From NCBI GenBank assembly GCA_003973265.1, contig QNYZ01000092.1, positions 1 through 62,269 of the forward strand: DNA of 62,269 bases, written 5' to 3'. This DNA is from Deltaproteobacteria bacterium. Lineage in GTDB: Bacteria; Desulfobacterota; Desulfobacteria; Desulfobacterales; QNYZ01. Positions 8,169 through 16,536 of this stretch are shown piece after piece. The notes under the pieces are model-generated. The model was given only the letters and a program-made list of their open reading frames with translations, did not search any database and was not told where the DNA came from. The position numbers and the translations under genes are program-made. Each line of letters opens with the position of its first letter. Position 1 is the first letter of the stretch.

Positions 8169-10196
8169 ATGGCAGAAGAAAAAATAAAGGCAGTCAGGCC
8201 GGCGAAGGCCAAGAAGCTGGCGGATCCGATCGCAGCCAGTATCGATATTGCATCTCAGGAAATGATTGCCCGGGCACAGACATTGGGCGTTGAAACCATT
8301 TTCGACCGCGCCATGAACATGAAACCGTGTAATATTGGTGTTCAGGGAATCTGCTGTAAAAATTGTTCGATGGGTCCCTGCCGGCTCCCGCTCCCCAAGG
8401 GCGGCATCGAAGGTGAAGACACCCGGAAAGGCCTTTGCGGTGCCACGGCCAATACCATTGCGGCCCGTAACTTTGTCCGCATGATTGCCGCTGGTGCGGC
8501 GGCCCATTCGGATCATGGGCGTAGCGTAGCCGAGGTCTTCCTGTCCGCTGCCAGAAAAGAGACAGATGACTACCAAATCAAGGATGTCGAAAAACTTTTG
8601 GCTGTCGCGCCGCATCTGGGGGTTGCCACCACGGTTGAAGTAGACGGTGAAGTCCTGGACAGGGATATCGATGAAATCGCCCTTGAATTTGCCGAAAAAG
8701 CCCTGGCGGAGTGGGGCAAGCCGGAAGGTGAACTGCTCTATGCCAAGCGGGCGCCCGAAGCGCTGTATAAAAAATGGAAAGAGGCCGGTGTGGTTCCCCG
8801 AAATATTGACCGGGAGATCGTGGAATTGATGCATCGTACCCATATGGGCGTTGATCAGGATTACAAAAACCTGATGAAACAGGGGACCCGTGCCGCTATC
8901 GGTGACGGCTGGGGAGGGTCCATGCTGGCGACGGATCAGCAGGATATCATGTTTGGAACACCGTATCCCCTCCATGCCGAAGCCAATATCGGCGTCATGA
9001 AGGAAGATCATGTGAATGTGGTCATTCACGGTCACGAACCGGTTCTTTCCGAAATGATTGTGGCAGCCGCCCAGACGGATGAGATGATTAACTATGCCAA
9101 GTCAAAGGGGGCCAACGGCATTCAGCTGAGCGGTCTCTGCTGTACGGCCAATGAGATACTGCAGCGTCATGGGATACCCCCGGCGGGTAATTTCCTGCAG
9201 CAGGAACTCGTCATTGTCACCGGTGCCTGTGATGCCATGGTGGTGGATGTTCAGTGTGTCATGCAGAACCTGGCCAACGTGGCCAAGTGTTTTCATACCA
9301 AGCTGATTACTACCCATCCGATTGCCAAAATGGAACAGGAGAATGTGATTCATATTGAATTTGATGAACACCATGCGCTCGAAGATGCCAAGCGGATCCT
9401 TAAACTGGCCATCGACAACTTTCAAAATCGTGACGCCGAGATAATGATCCCGAAACACAAAAGCACTCAGATTGCAGGTTTTGGCGTTGAGTCGATCAAG
9501 TATCACCTGGGAGGCACCTTCCGCGGTGATTATTATACGCTGAACGATAATATCATCAACGGCCGGATTCGCGGCGGCGCCGGGGTGGTCGGATGTAACA
9601 ATGCCCGTCAGCAGCATAACAATGGCTGTATCGCCATGATCAAGGAATTGATTAAAAACGATGTGATTGTTCTGACGACCGGGTGCAATGCCATTGCCTG
9701 CAGTACGGAAGGACTGCTGACGCCGGAATCTGCGGCGGTTCATTGTGGCGCCGGTCTGGCCGAGGTCTGCGATACGGTGGGTATTCCGCCGGTATTGCAC
9801 CTGGGTTCCTGTGTCGACAACAGCCGAATTTTGCTGGCCCTGACGGAGATGGTTAAAGCCGGCGGCCTGGGCAATGACATCTCGGAATTGCCGGCGGCTG
9901 GCAGCGCGCCGGAATGGATGAGTGAAAAAGCGATATCCATCGGACATTATTTTGTAGTTTCCGGAGTCTATACCGTATTTGGCGGTATGCTACCGACAAC
10001 GGGTGCACCGGTGTTTCAGGATTATCTATTCAAAGAGTTTGAAAATAAGTTTGGGGGAATGTGGGACATGGTGGACGATCCCATCGCCCATGCCCACGCG
10101 ATTATCGCCCATATCGATAAAAAGCGGAAAGCGCTGGGCATTGACAAGGCCCGGGAACGGGTCATGATGGATTTTGCCGCACGCCAGGCGCTGTAA
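8169..10196 (+). CDS. cooS: Ni-Fe carbon monoxide dehydrogenase catalytic subunit (CooS/AcsA)
   Basis: This enzyme interconverts CO2 and CO at a Ni-4Fe-4S C-cluster and channels CO to acetyl-CoA synthase. The 675-residue protein has the N-terminal B/D-cluster cysteine set at Cys54, 62, 63, 66 and 71 (CNIGVQGICCKNC then MGPC). It also has downstream conserved segments including LSGLCCTANEIL, GVVGCNN, VLTTGCNAIACS and HLGSCVDNSR, which carry C-cluster and proton-path residues. A GAGGAGGAA ribosome site precedes the ATG. The gene lies 88 bases after acsD and 77 before acsB, in the same operon. No CooC/AcsF nickel-insertion ATPase gene is seen nearby. In a sulfate reducer the pathway probably runs oxidatively (acetyl-CoA to CO2), although the same enzymes support autotrophy. 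Confidence 0.96.
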   Translation: MAEEKIKAVRPAKAKKLADPIAASIDIASQEMIARAQTLGVETIFDRAMNMKPCNIGVQGICCKNCSMGPCRLPLPKGGIEGEDTRKGLCGATANTIAARNFVRMIAAGAAAHSDHGRSVAEVFLSAARKETDDYQIKDVEKLLAVAPHLGVATTVEVDGEVLDRDIDEIALEFAEKALAEWGKPEGELLYAKRAPEALYKKWKEAGVVPRNIDREIVELMHRTHMGVDQDYKNLMKQGTRAAIGDGWGGSMLATDQQDIMFGTPYPLHAEANIGVMKEDHVNVVIHGHEPVLSEMIVAAAQTDEMINYAKSKGANGIQLSGLCCTANEILQRHGIPPAGNFLQQELVIVTGACDAMVVDVQCVMQNLANVAKCFHTKLITTHPIAKMEQENVIHIEFDEHHALEDAKRILKLAIDNFQNRDAEIMIPKHKSTQIAGFGVESIKYHLGGTFRGDYYTLNDNIINGRIRGGAGVVGCNNARQQHNNGCIAMIKELIKNDVIVLTTGCNAIACSTEGLLTPESAAVHCGAGLAEVCDTVGIPPVLHLGSCVDNSRILLALTEMVKAGGLGNDISELPAAGSAPEWMSEKAISIGHYFVVSGVYTVFGGMLPTTGAPVFQDYLFKEFENKFGGMWDMVDDPIAHAHAIIAHIDKKRKALGIDKARERVMMDFAARQAL

Positions 10197-10273
10197 GTAA
10201 CTGGAATGAATGACGAGCGGTATTTCGATATTTAGTTATCCAAACATATAATTCTTACTGAAGGAGTCATAAC

Positions 10274-12487
10274 ATGTCACGATTAATCGCATTTGCAGCC
10301 ATCCAAGGCGGCTATAAGGTTGTTTCGAAGGCCGAAGGAGCGTATCAGAAAGCCCTTGATACCTACGATGCGAGCACCAAAGTAGGTTTTCCCAATACCG
10401 GCTATTTTCTACCGGTTATCTACTCACTTTTTGGCATTAAGGTCGAAACTCTTGAAGATATGAAAGAACCCCTGGAGATTGCCCGAAATCTTTTGCCGCC
10501 CCATATTAGAGGTAAAAACTGGCTTCCTTATCTGGGACCGCTTCTGGATGCGGGGATGGCCGGTATTATCGCTTATGAGATTATTGAGGCGTTGAGATAT
10601 CTGAATGACCCGGATTTCTATCTTTTTGCCGAAGATCCGGATATCGATGCGGGCAAGCTCTGGACCGGCGCGCCCGATGATACGATTTTCAGAAAACGGG
10701 GAGTCGAGTTTGTAGACGGTACGGCGCCCGGGTTTGTGGCGATGGTCGGTGCGGCGCCGAATCCGGAAATAGCCAAAATGATCATCGAAGATTACCAGCA
10801 ACGGGGTCTGTACATGTTCATGGCGGCCAGCCACAACGGAACCACGATGGTTGAACAATTGATCGAAGCCGGCGTCCAGGTCGGGTGGGGAACCCGAATT
10901 GCCTGTTTTGGTCCGGATATCTCATCAGCGGTATTCGCGCTTGGATTTGCCAACCGGGTGGCCATGGCCTTTGGCGGTGTTGAACCGGGCGATTACAAAA
11001 AGATCCTCAAATATAACAAAGAGCGCGTGTTTGCCTTTATCAACGCGTTGGGTGATGTGGGCACTGAATGGGCCGTGGCTGCCGCCGGATGTGTTAACTG
11101 GGGTTTTCCCACCCTGGCAGATACCGACATCACTCAGATCCTTCCGTCAGGTATTTGTACCTACGAACATGTCGTTTCTCCCGTGGCCTACGATGAAATC
11201 TGTGCCAGATCGGTGGAAGTCCGCGGTCTTAAAACCCTGGTTTCCGACGTTGATATCCCCTGTGCTTTTGGCCCGGCTTACGAAGGTGAGCGCGTCAGAG
11301 GTGCCGATCTGTATTGCCAGTGCGGTGGCGGCAAGACCCAATGTACCGAGCTGGTGAAGAGCGCTGAAATGCACGATATTGAAGATGGCAAGGTAAATAT
11401 AGTCGGTCCGGATATCGTTGACCTGAAAGAGGGCGACACCTTTCCCCTGGCCATATTTGCACAAATTGCCGGACGCGAATTCCAGACAGATTTTGAGCCG
11501 ATTATCGAGCGGCAGATGCATCATCTGATTAACTACATTCAGGGAGTGATGCATATTGGCCAGCGGGATATATCCTGGATTCGGATTAGCAAGGCGGCCA
11601 TGGAAAAAGGCTTCACACTCAAGGATATCGGTGTGGTTCTGCATGCCAAGTTCCATCAGGATTTTGGCCAGATCCTTGATAAAGTCGAGATTACGCTTTA
11701 CACCAATAAAAAAGATGTGGACAAAATGACCGAACGGGCACGGGCCGAATATAAGCTCCGGGACGAACGGGTCGAAAATATGACCGACGAGGATGTGGAA
11801 TTGTTCTACTCCTGCACCTTGTGCCAGTCATTTGCTCCCAGCCATGTATGCTCGGTCAGCCCCGAACGAACCGGATTGTGCGGTGCCTACAACTGGATGG
11901 ACTGCAAGGCCTCGTATGAAATTAACCCCACCGGCCCGAACCAGCCCATTGAAAAGGGCGAATGTATCGATCCGGTCCTGGGTCAGTGGAAAGGGGTCAA
12001 CGAGTTTGTTGCCAAAGCATCCAGGGGCGCCATTGATCATTACAATTTTTACTCTTTGGTGGTCGATCCCATGACCACTTGCGGGTGCTGCGAATGTATT
12101 GCAGCCATGCTGCCGGCCTGTAACGGCGTGATGACCGTAAATCGGGAATATACCGGTGAAACGCCCTGCGGTATGAAATTCACCACGCTGGCCGGTGTGA
12201 TGGGCGGCGGGGCTTCCTCGCCGGGATTCGTGGGTCACTCCAAGTTCAATATTACCCAGGGTAAATTCATTAAGGGTGATGGCGGCTTGCTCCGTATGGT
12301 ATGGATGCCTAAAATCCTGAAGGAAGAGATTCGGGAACGGCTTGAACAGGCCGGCGAGCGGATGGGGGTGCCGGACCTGATCGACCGGATTGCCGATGAT
12401 ACGATCGGGATCACGGAAGAAGAAATTTTACCCTTTCTCCAGGAAAAGCAGCATCCGGCCCTTGAAATGGATCCCCTGATTGGGTGA
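10274..12487 (+). CDS. acsB: CO-methylating acetyl-CoA synthase, alpha/beta subunit
   Basis: This subunit condenses a methyl group from CFeSP, CO and CoA to acetyl-CoA (or the reverse) at the Ni-Ni-[4Fe-4S] A-cluster. All six A-cluster cysteines are present: Cys514, Cys517, Cys526, Cys536 and the CGC pair Cys603/Cys605 in MTTCGCCEC. Each is offset by eight from the Moorella numbering as I remember it (506/509/518/528/595/597). The 737-residue length and the N-terminal CO-channel domain are of the bacterial type rather than the truncated archaeal CdhC type. The AAGGAGTC ribosome site is well placed. It lies between cooS and acsC in the operon. Confidence 0.97.
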   Translation: MSRLIAFAAIQGGYKVVSKAEGAYQKALDTYDASTKVGFPNTGYFLPVIYSLFGIKVETLEDMKEPLEIARNLLPPHIRGKNWLPYLGPLLDAGMAGIIAYEIIEALRYLNDPDFYLFAEDPDIDAGKLWTGAPDDTIFRKRGVEFVDGTAPGFVAMVGAAPNPEIAKMIIEDYQQRGLYMFMAASHNGTTMVEQLIEAGVQVGWGTRIACFGPDISSAVFALGFANRVAMAFGGVEPGDYKKILKYNKERVFAFINALGDVGTEWAVAAAGCVNWGFPTLADTDITQILPSGICTYEHVVSPVAYDEICARSVEVRGLKTLVSDVDIPCAFGPAYEGERVRGADLYCQCGGGKTQCTELVKSAEMHDIEDGKVNIVGPDIVDLKEGDTFPLAIFAQIAGREFQTDFEPIIERQMHHLINYIQGVMHIGQRDISWIRISKAAMEKGFTLKDIGVVLHAKFHQDFGQILDKVEITLYTNKKDVDKMTERARAEYKLRDERVENMTDEDVELFYSCTLCQSFAPSHVCSVSPERTGLCGAYNWMDCKASYEINPTGPNQPIEKGECIDPVLGQWKGVNEFVAKASRGAIDHYNFYSLVVDPMTTCGCCECIAAMLPACNGVMTVNREYTGETPCGMKFTTLAGVMGGGASSPGFVGHSKFNITQGKFIKGDGGLLRMVWMPKILKEEIRERLEQAGERMGVPDLIDRIADDTIGITEEEILPFLQEKQHPALEMDPLIG

Positions 12488-12504
12488 TCTGTGAAAATCA
12501 GAAT

Positions 12505-12548
12505 ATCCTGCCGGGTAAGAAGATAAAATTCATTCTACCTGGCGGGAT
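12505..12548 (+). promoter_or_regulatory. Intercistronic hairpin between acsB and acsC
   Basis: Two 13-base arms (12505-12517 and 12536-12548) pair fully with two G-T wobbles around an 18-base AT-rich loop. No T run follows, so it is not a classical terminator. It could protect the upstream message from 3'-to-5' decay or set the acsB:acsC ratio. Function is inference. Confidence 0.5.
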
Positions 12549-12579
12549 TTCAGTCATATTGTAAACGAAGGAGATAGAC

Positions 12580-13920
12580 ATGGCATTAACAGGTATACAA
12601 ATTTTTAAACTCCTGCCGAAAACCAATTGCAAGGAATGTGGCGTGCCGACCTGTCTGGCCTTTGCCATGAATCTGGCATCGGGTAAGGCGGAGCTTGACA
12701 GCTGCCCGTATGTATCCGATGAAGCCCGGGACCAACTGGCCGAGGCCTCGGCTCCCCCCATCCGGCCGGTTAAAATTGGCCGGGGTGTTCGGGAGAGAAT
12801 CACCGGTGGAGAGACGGTTCAGTATCGCCACGAGAAAACTTTTTATAACCCCACGGTAATCGGTGCCCTGGTTGGGTCCGACATTGCCGAGGCGGACCTC
12901 GAAGCCAAACTGAAAGCTTGGAATGCATTTCAGTTTGAACGGGTGGGTTTTAATCTTCGTCCGGAACTGGTGGCAGTCAAGGATGTCAATGGCGATGCCG
13001 CAGCTTTTGCCGCCACTGCCAAATTCATCGCAGACACATCGGAATTTAATCTGGTCCTGATGACCGAAGACCTTGACGTCATGAAGTCCGGCGTAGAAGC
13101 ATGTGGATTCAAACGGCCTCTGATGTATGCCGCAACTGAAGCCAATGCGGATGATTTTGGCGCTCTGGCCAAGGAAAACGATCTTCCTTTGGCCATCAAA
13201 GCCGATTCGGTAGAGGCATTGGTCCCTTTGAGTAAAAAACTGACCGGGATGGGCTTAAAGGATCTGGTGCTTGATCCCGGATCCCGTGAAATCAAGCAGT
13301 CCCATGAAGATCAGATTGCCATCCGTCGGGCCGCCTTGAAAGATGCCAACCGCGACGTCGGGTTTCCCACCATTACCTTCCCCTGTGAAATGGCATCCAA
13401 CCTGGATGTGGAATCGATGATTGCCGGGATGCACATTGCCAAATACGGGGGAATTGTGATTCTCTCTGATTTTGCCGGTGAAAGTCTGTTCCCGCTGCTG
13501 GTCAGCCGGTTGAATATCTTCACCGATCCCCAGCGACCCATGACCGTTACCGAGGGGATTTACGAAATCAATAATCCGGATGAGAATTCCCCGATTCTCG
13601 TCACCACCAACTTCGCATTGACCTATTTTATCGTCTCCGGTGAGATCGAGGGGAGCCGGGTCCCGACCTGGCTGTTAATCAAGGATTCAGAAGGGTTGAG
13701 TGTATTAACTGCCTGGGCGGCAGGGAAATTCGCCGGGGACGATGTCGGAATGTTCGTAAAAAAATCCGGTATTGCGGACAAGGCCAAAACCCGGGAGGTG
13801 GTCATCCCCGGATACGCGGCGGCCATTGTCGGCGAAGTGGAAGAAGAGTTGCCGGATTGGACGATTACGGTCGGGCCGAGAGAAGCACCGCATATTCCGG
13901 CTTTTCTGAAGGATAAATAA
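12580..13920 (+). CDS. acsC: Corrinoid iron-sulfur protein large (gamma) subunit
   Basis: AcsC binds a [4Fe-4S] cluster and cobalamin and shuttles the methyl group between AcsE and AcsB. The N-terminal cluster motif is Cys17, Cys20, Cys25 and Cys42 (NCKECGVPTC then 16 residues to DSCPY). The middle forms a TIM barrel, and the C-terminal about 120 residues are the corrinoid-binding domain (VTTNFALTYFIVSGEIE and GYAAAIVGEVEEELP). The length (446 aa) is normal. It starts at an ATG with GAAGGAGAT upstream and is followed after nine bases by acsE. The reactivating partner is presumably the RACo-type protein encoded upstream. Confidence 0.96.
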   Translation: MALTGIQIFKLLPKTNCKECGVPTCLAFAMNLASGKAELDSCPYVSDEARDQLAEASAPPIRPVKIGRGVRERITGGETVQYRHEKTFYNPTVIGALVGSDIAEADLEAKLKAWNAFQFERVGFNLRPELVAVKDVNGDAAAFAATAKFIADTSEFNLVLMTEDLDVMKSGVEACGFKRPLMYAATEANADDFGALAKENDLPLAIKADSVEALVPLSKKLTGMGLKDLVLDPGSREIKQSHEDQIAIRRAALKDANRDVGFPTITFPCEMASNLDVESMIAGMHIAKYGGIVILSDFAGESLFPLLVSRLNIFTDPQRPMTVTEGIYEINNPDENSPILVTTNFALTYFIVSGEIEGSRVPTWLLIKDSEGLSVLTAWAAGKFAGDDVGMFVKKSGIADKAKTREVVIPGYAAAIVGEVEEELPDWTITVGPREAPHIPAFLKDK

Positions 13921-13929
13921 GGAGGGTAT

Positions 13930-14823
13930 ATGTTACTTATCGGTGAAAGTTTAAATGTTATTTCCACCAAGATCGGCCGGGCATTCAAAGAAAAAGACCC
14001 CAAGCCGATTCAGGAAGAAGCGCTTTTTCAAAAAGAAAAAGGGATGGATGTCATCGACATCAATCTGGGCCCGGCCAAAAAAAATGGTCATGAACTGATG
14101 CCCTGGGTCGTTCAAACGGTTCAGGAAGTGGTGCCGGATATCCCGTTGGCACTGGATACGTCCAATATCAGCGCCATCGAAGAATCGCTCAAGGTAATCA
14201 AGGAAGTTCCGGGAAAAGCTCATATTATCAATTCCATTATGGTTCGCCCCGAACGGTACGAAAAAATGGTGCCCCTGGCAGCCGAGTATAATGCTGATTT
14301 TATTGCCCTGATGTGGGGACCGGAAGGACTGCCCCGGGATGAAAACGAACGGGCGGCCCTGTGTGTCGAGCTGCTCTATTTTGCCAATGAAGCGGGCATT
14401 CCCAATGAAAAAATATGGGTGGATGGCATTGTCACGCCGGTTAATATCCAGCAGCCCCAGGCCATCAGCCTGATGAAGTTCCAGGGGATGATCGAAGATA
14501 TATCACCGGGTGCGAAAAGTACCTGCGGATTGTCCAATATTTCCAACGGCCCGCCCGACCATCTGCGGCCGATTCTCAACCAGACCTACATGGTAATGCT
14601 CCAGAAATATGGGATGTTTTCCGTGATTGCCGATCCCAGGGATGACCAGCTTATCTCCATTGCAAGAGGTGAGCGCCAGGATATTGTGGATGTTATTTAC
14701 GGTATCATGGATGGAAATGAGCCGGATATGGGAAGCCTGTCGAAAGAATTGCAGGATTACGCCAAGACAACAGACGTGATTCTGGGCAAAAGCCTGTATT
14801 CGGACTCCTGGCTGGAACTGTAG
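13930..14823 (+). CDS. acsE: Methyltetrahydrofolate:corrinoid iron-sulfur protein methyltransferase
   Basis: AcsE moves the methyl group from N5-methyl-tetrahydrofolate to Co(I) of CFeSP, linking the folate branch to the carbonyl branch. It is a pterin-binding TIM barrel: IGESLNVISTKIGRAF at the start, then DVIDINLGPAKKNG, PLALDTSN and STCGLSNISNG, which are the pterin-binding strands of the family. At 297 residues it is some 35 longer than acetogen AcsE, mostly at the C-terminus. The ribosome site AAGGAGGG lies five bases before the ATG. It is the last gene of the acs operon, with a terminator right behind. Confidence 0.94.
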   Translation: MLLIGESLNVISTKIGRAFKEKDPKPIQEEALFQKEKGMDVIDINLGPAKKNGHELMPWVVQTVQEVVPDIPLALDTSNISAIEESLKVIKEVPGKAHIINSIMVRPERYEKMVPLAAEYNADFIALMWGPEGLPRDENERAALCVELLYFANEAGIPNEKIWVDGIVTPVNIQQPQAISLMKFQGMIEDISPGAKSTCGLSNISNGPPDHLRPILNQTYMVMLQKYGMFSVIADPRDDQLISIARGERQDIVDVIYGIMDGNEPDMGSLSKELQDYAKTTDVILGKSLYSDSWLEL

Positions 14824-14863
14824 CCGTCCGATATCTATTTTTCAGATTGATTCCAGACCGGAT

Positions 14864-14900
14864 AAAAAGCCCCTCTTCTTAAACGAAGCGGGGCTTTTTT
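14864..14900 (+). terminator. Intrinsic terminator of the acs operon
   Basis: The stem AAAAAGCCCC pairs with GGGGCTTTTT around a 17-base loop that can itself partly pair (CTTC with GAAG), and it ends in a T run. It lies 41 bases after the acsE stop. Being nearly symmetric, it could also stop minus-strand transcription arriving from the GIY-YIG gene. Confidence 0.85.
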
Positions 14901-14963
14901 GATTGAAAACAGCCGGGTTTTCTGTTTTCAATCGGGTTCAGATCGGCTTCAGCTCGGACCCGG

Positions 14964-15014
14964 ACCTGGATTGGAACCGGAGCTGGATTGGACCCGGACC
15001 TGGATTGGACCCGG
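14964..15014. repeat. Three tandem copies of a 17-bp repeat
   Basis: Units 14964-14980, 14981-14997 and 14998-15014 are each 17 bases, with the core CTGGATTGGA(C/A)CCGG and one or two substitutions per unit. A partial related unit (about 14951-14963) precedes them. There are no spacers, so this is a minisatellite and not CRISPR. It sits between the acs terminator and the 3' end of the GIY-YIG gene. Confidence 0.8.
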
Positions 15015-15029
15015 GTCGGTGCGGTTTTT

Positions 15030-15329
15030 CTATCCTGAATCGGTATTTACCGGGCCGGGTAATTCGATGGGGTTTGTGGTACCAATCAGTGCCTGTTTCC
15101 GGGCGCGCGACATTTTTTTCAGCTGATACTCCCGTTTCGATGCCTCGGATCGGGATTTGACAGATTCAGCATAAACCAGCTGGACCGGTTGCCGGGACCG
15201 TGTGTATTTGGCCCCGCCTTTTTCCGAATTATGTTCGGCAACCCGTCGTTTCAAATCCCGGGTGATCCCGGTATACAGTGTCTGGTCATGGCACCGGACC
15301 AGATACACAAACCATGTTATTGTGGCCAT
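15030..15329 (-). CDS. Small GIY-YIG domain endonuclease-like protein
   Basis: A 99-residue protein with a single GIY-YIG nuclease fold of the UPF0213/YhbQ type. The hallmark pair is FVYLVRC and LYTGITRDL, followed by the conserved Arg in KRRVAEHN and the family pattern KGGAKYTR. The C-terminal GTTNPIELPGPVNTDSG extends beyond the domain. Such proteins may act on damaged or branched DNA; the cellular role here is unknown. It is downstream of the glycosyltransferase gene on the same strand (75-base gap), possibly the end of the recC-to-GIY-YIG gene train. The ribosome site is weak. Confidence 0.85.
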   Translation of the reverse strand: MATITWFVYLVRCHDQTLYTGITRDLKRRVAEHNSEKGGAKYTRSRQPVQLVYAESVKSRSEASKREYQLKKMSRARKQALIGTTNPIELPGPVNTDSG

Positions 15330-15404
15330 CTATTCAATTTCGCCTTTTCGATGTTATCGAGGGCATCTGGAGGTCCGCTTAAACCGCGCGATTCCAATGG
15401 ACCA

Positions 15405-16502
15405 TCAGGCAGCCATTTTTCCCAGCCATTTCATGTAGGCTCCGGCCACAGCCGGCCACGAAAATCGCTCGGTTAATTGCAGGGATTCTTTTTTGCCGAG
15501 GGGAACGAAGTTTTCAATCAATTGTTCGAGTCGCCGGGTGAATTCTCCATCCGGGTAGCGGAATACGTCGGGAAAAAGCTCCATGTAGGCAAGCCTGTCC
15601 GGGACCAGCGGCCGGCATCCGCTTCGAACGCCCTCCAGGATGGCCATGCCGAAAAATTCATGAAGCGCTGTGGAAACAATGATATCGCCGCGCGCCAGTA
15701 GATTTGCGTATTCTTGTCGATTTTCAGCATATCCGAAATGAATAATATGGGCCTTCAGCTTTTCTTGCGCCCATGAAAAAATATCCGGTTGATGTTTAAA
15801 ACGCTGCCCCAGAATGATCAGTTCAAAGGCTAGCCCTTTTTCCGATAAATTTACCAGGGATGTAAAAAATTGATGCGGATTTTTATCGTGTTCCCAGCGA
15901 TGATTCCAGATGATCACCGGCTTTTTATTCGTGCCAGGGGAAGCCGTTACCTGGTCAAAGGCGGAAAAGTCGACACCTGGATATAAAACGGAGGTTTTAT
16001 CAATCACGGTATCGACCAGGTGCCGAAGTTTCATGTCCGCTGCTTTTTTCAGGTAATCCCGGATGCCGGATATAAAGGTATCCAGGTTATAGCGGCTGTT
16101 AAAAGCAAGATAATCTGCCGTCAGCGCGGATGTAAAATTAATTGCCGTAAACTGATGTTGACCCGGATCGGTAACCTGTCCGGGATAACCGAACTGATTT
16201 TCGTGAAAATAGACGGCTGCCGGAAGTTCGATTCCGGCGCGAAAAAGCTGACTGCGGAGGACGGCAATATCAATGAAGGTAGAACATAACATGCCGTCAT
16301 ATTGTTTTCCCTCGGCAGCCAGCGATATTATCTTATCACACACCCAAAGAGCGGCAAGCTGCATGCGCATCTTCCACTTCCTGGCCGGTAGACTCAGCAG
16401 GGTAAATTTGAAATCAAGGTGCTGTTGCAGCCCGTCGATAAACGCACGATGTGAACCGCCGTAATACGGTTCAATCAACAAAAAATGCGGCGCTGGTGCC
16501 AT
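15405..16502 (-). CDS. Glycosyltransferase related to tRNA-queuosine alpha-mannosyltransferase (QTMAN/GTDC1 family)
   Basis: The first about 170 residues form the DUF3524-type domain typical of GTDC1/QTMAN (LLIEPYYGGSHRAFIDGL at the N-terminus, YFHENQFGYP in the middle). The rest is a GT4-type glycosyltransferase lobe, with IIWNHRWEHDKNP, FELIILGQRF and STALHEFFGMAILEG, the last carrying the acidic nucleotide-sugar-binding residues. The animal enzyme mannosylates queuosine in tRNA-Asp. Bacterial homologues are assigned mostly by similarity, so substrate is uncertain. It lies 34 bases downstream of the beta-CASP ribonuclease gene on the same strand, which supports an RNA-related role. Confidence 0.8.
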   Translation of the reverse strand: MAPAPHFLLIEPYYGGSHRAFIDGLQQHLDFKFTLLSLPARKWKMRMQLAALWVCDKIISLAAEGKQYDGMLCSTFIDIAVLRSQLFRAGIELPAAVYFHENQFGYPGQVTDPGQHQFTAINFTSALTADYLAFNSRYNLDTFISGIRDYLKKAADMKLRHLVDTVIDKTSVLYPGVDFSAFDQVTASPGTNKKPVIIWNHRWEHDKNPHQFFTSLVNLSEKGLAFELIILGQRFKHQPDIFSWAQEKLKAHIIHFGYAENRQEYANLLARGDIIVSTALHEFFGMAILEGVRSGCRPLVPDRLAYMELFPDVFRYPDGEFTRRLEQLIENFVPLGKKESLQLTERFSWPAVAGAYMKWLGKMAA

Positions 16503-16536
16503 TTTTGATTTCCACGCTTATCCTGTCGCCGCGGCC

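Noticed and set aside
14930..15020. CRISPR array
   Set aside because: The 17-bp units are directly adjacent with no spacers and no cas genes are nearby.
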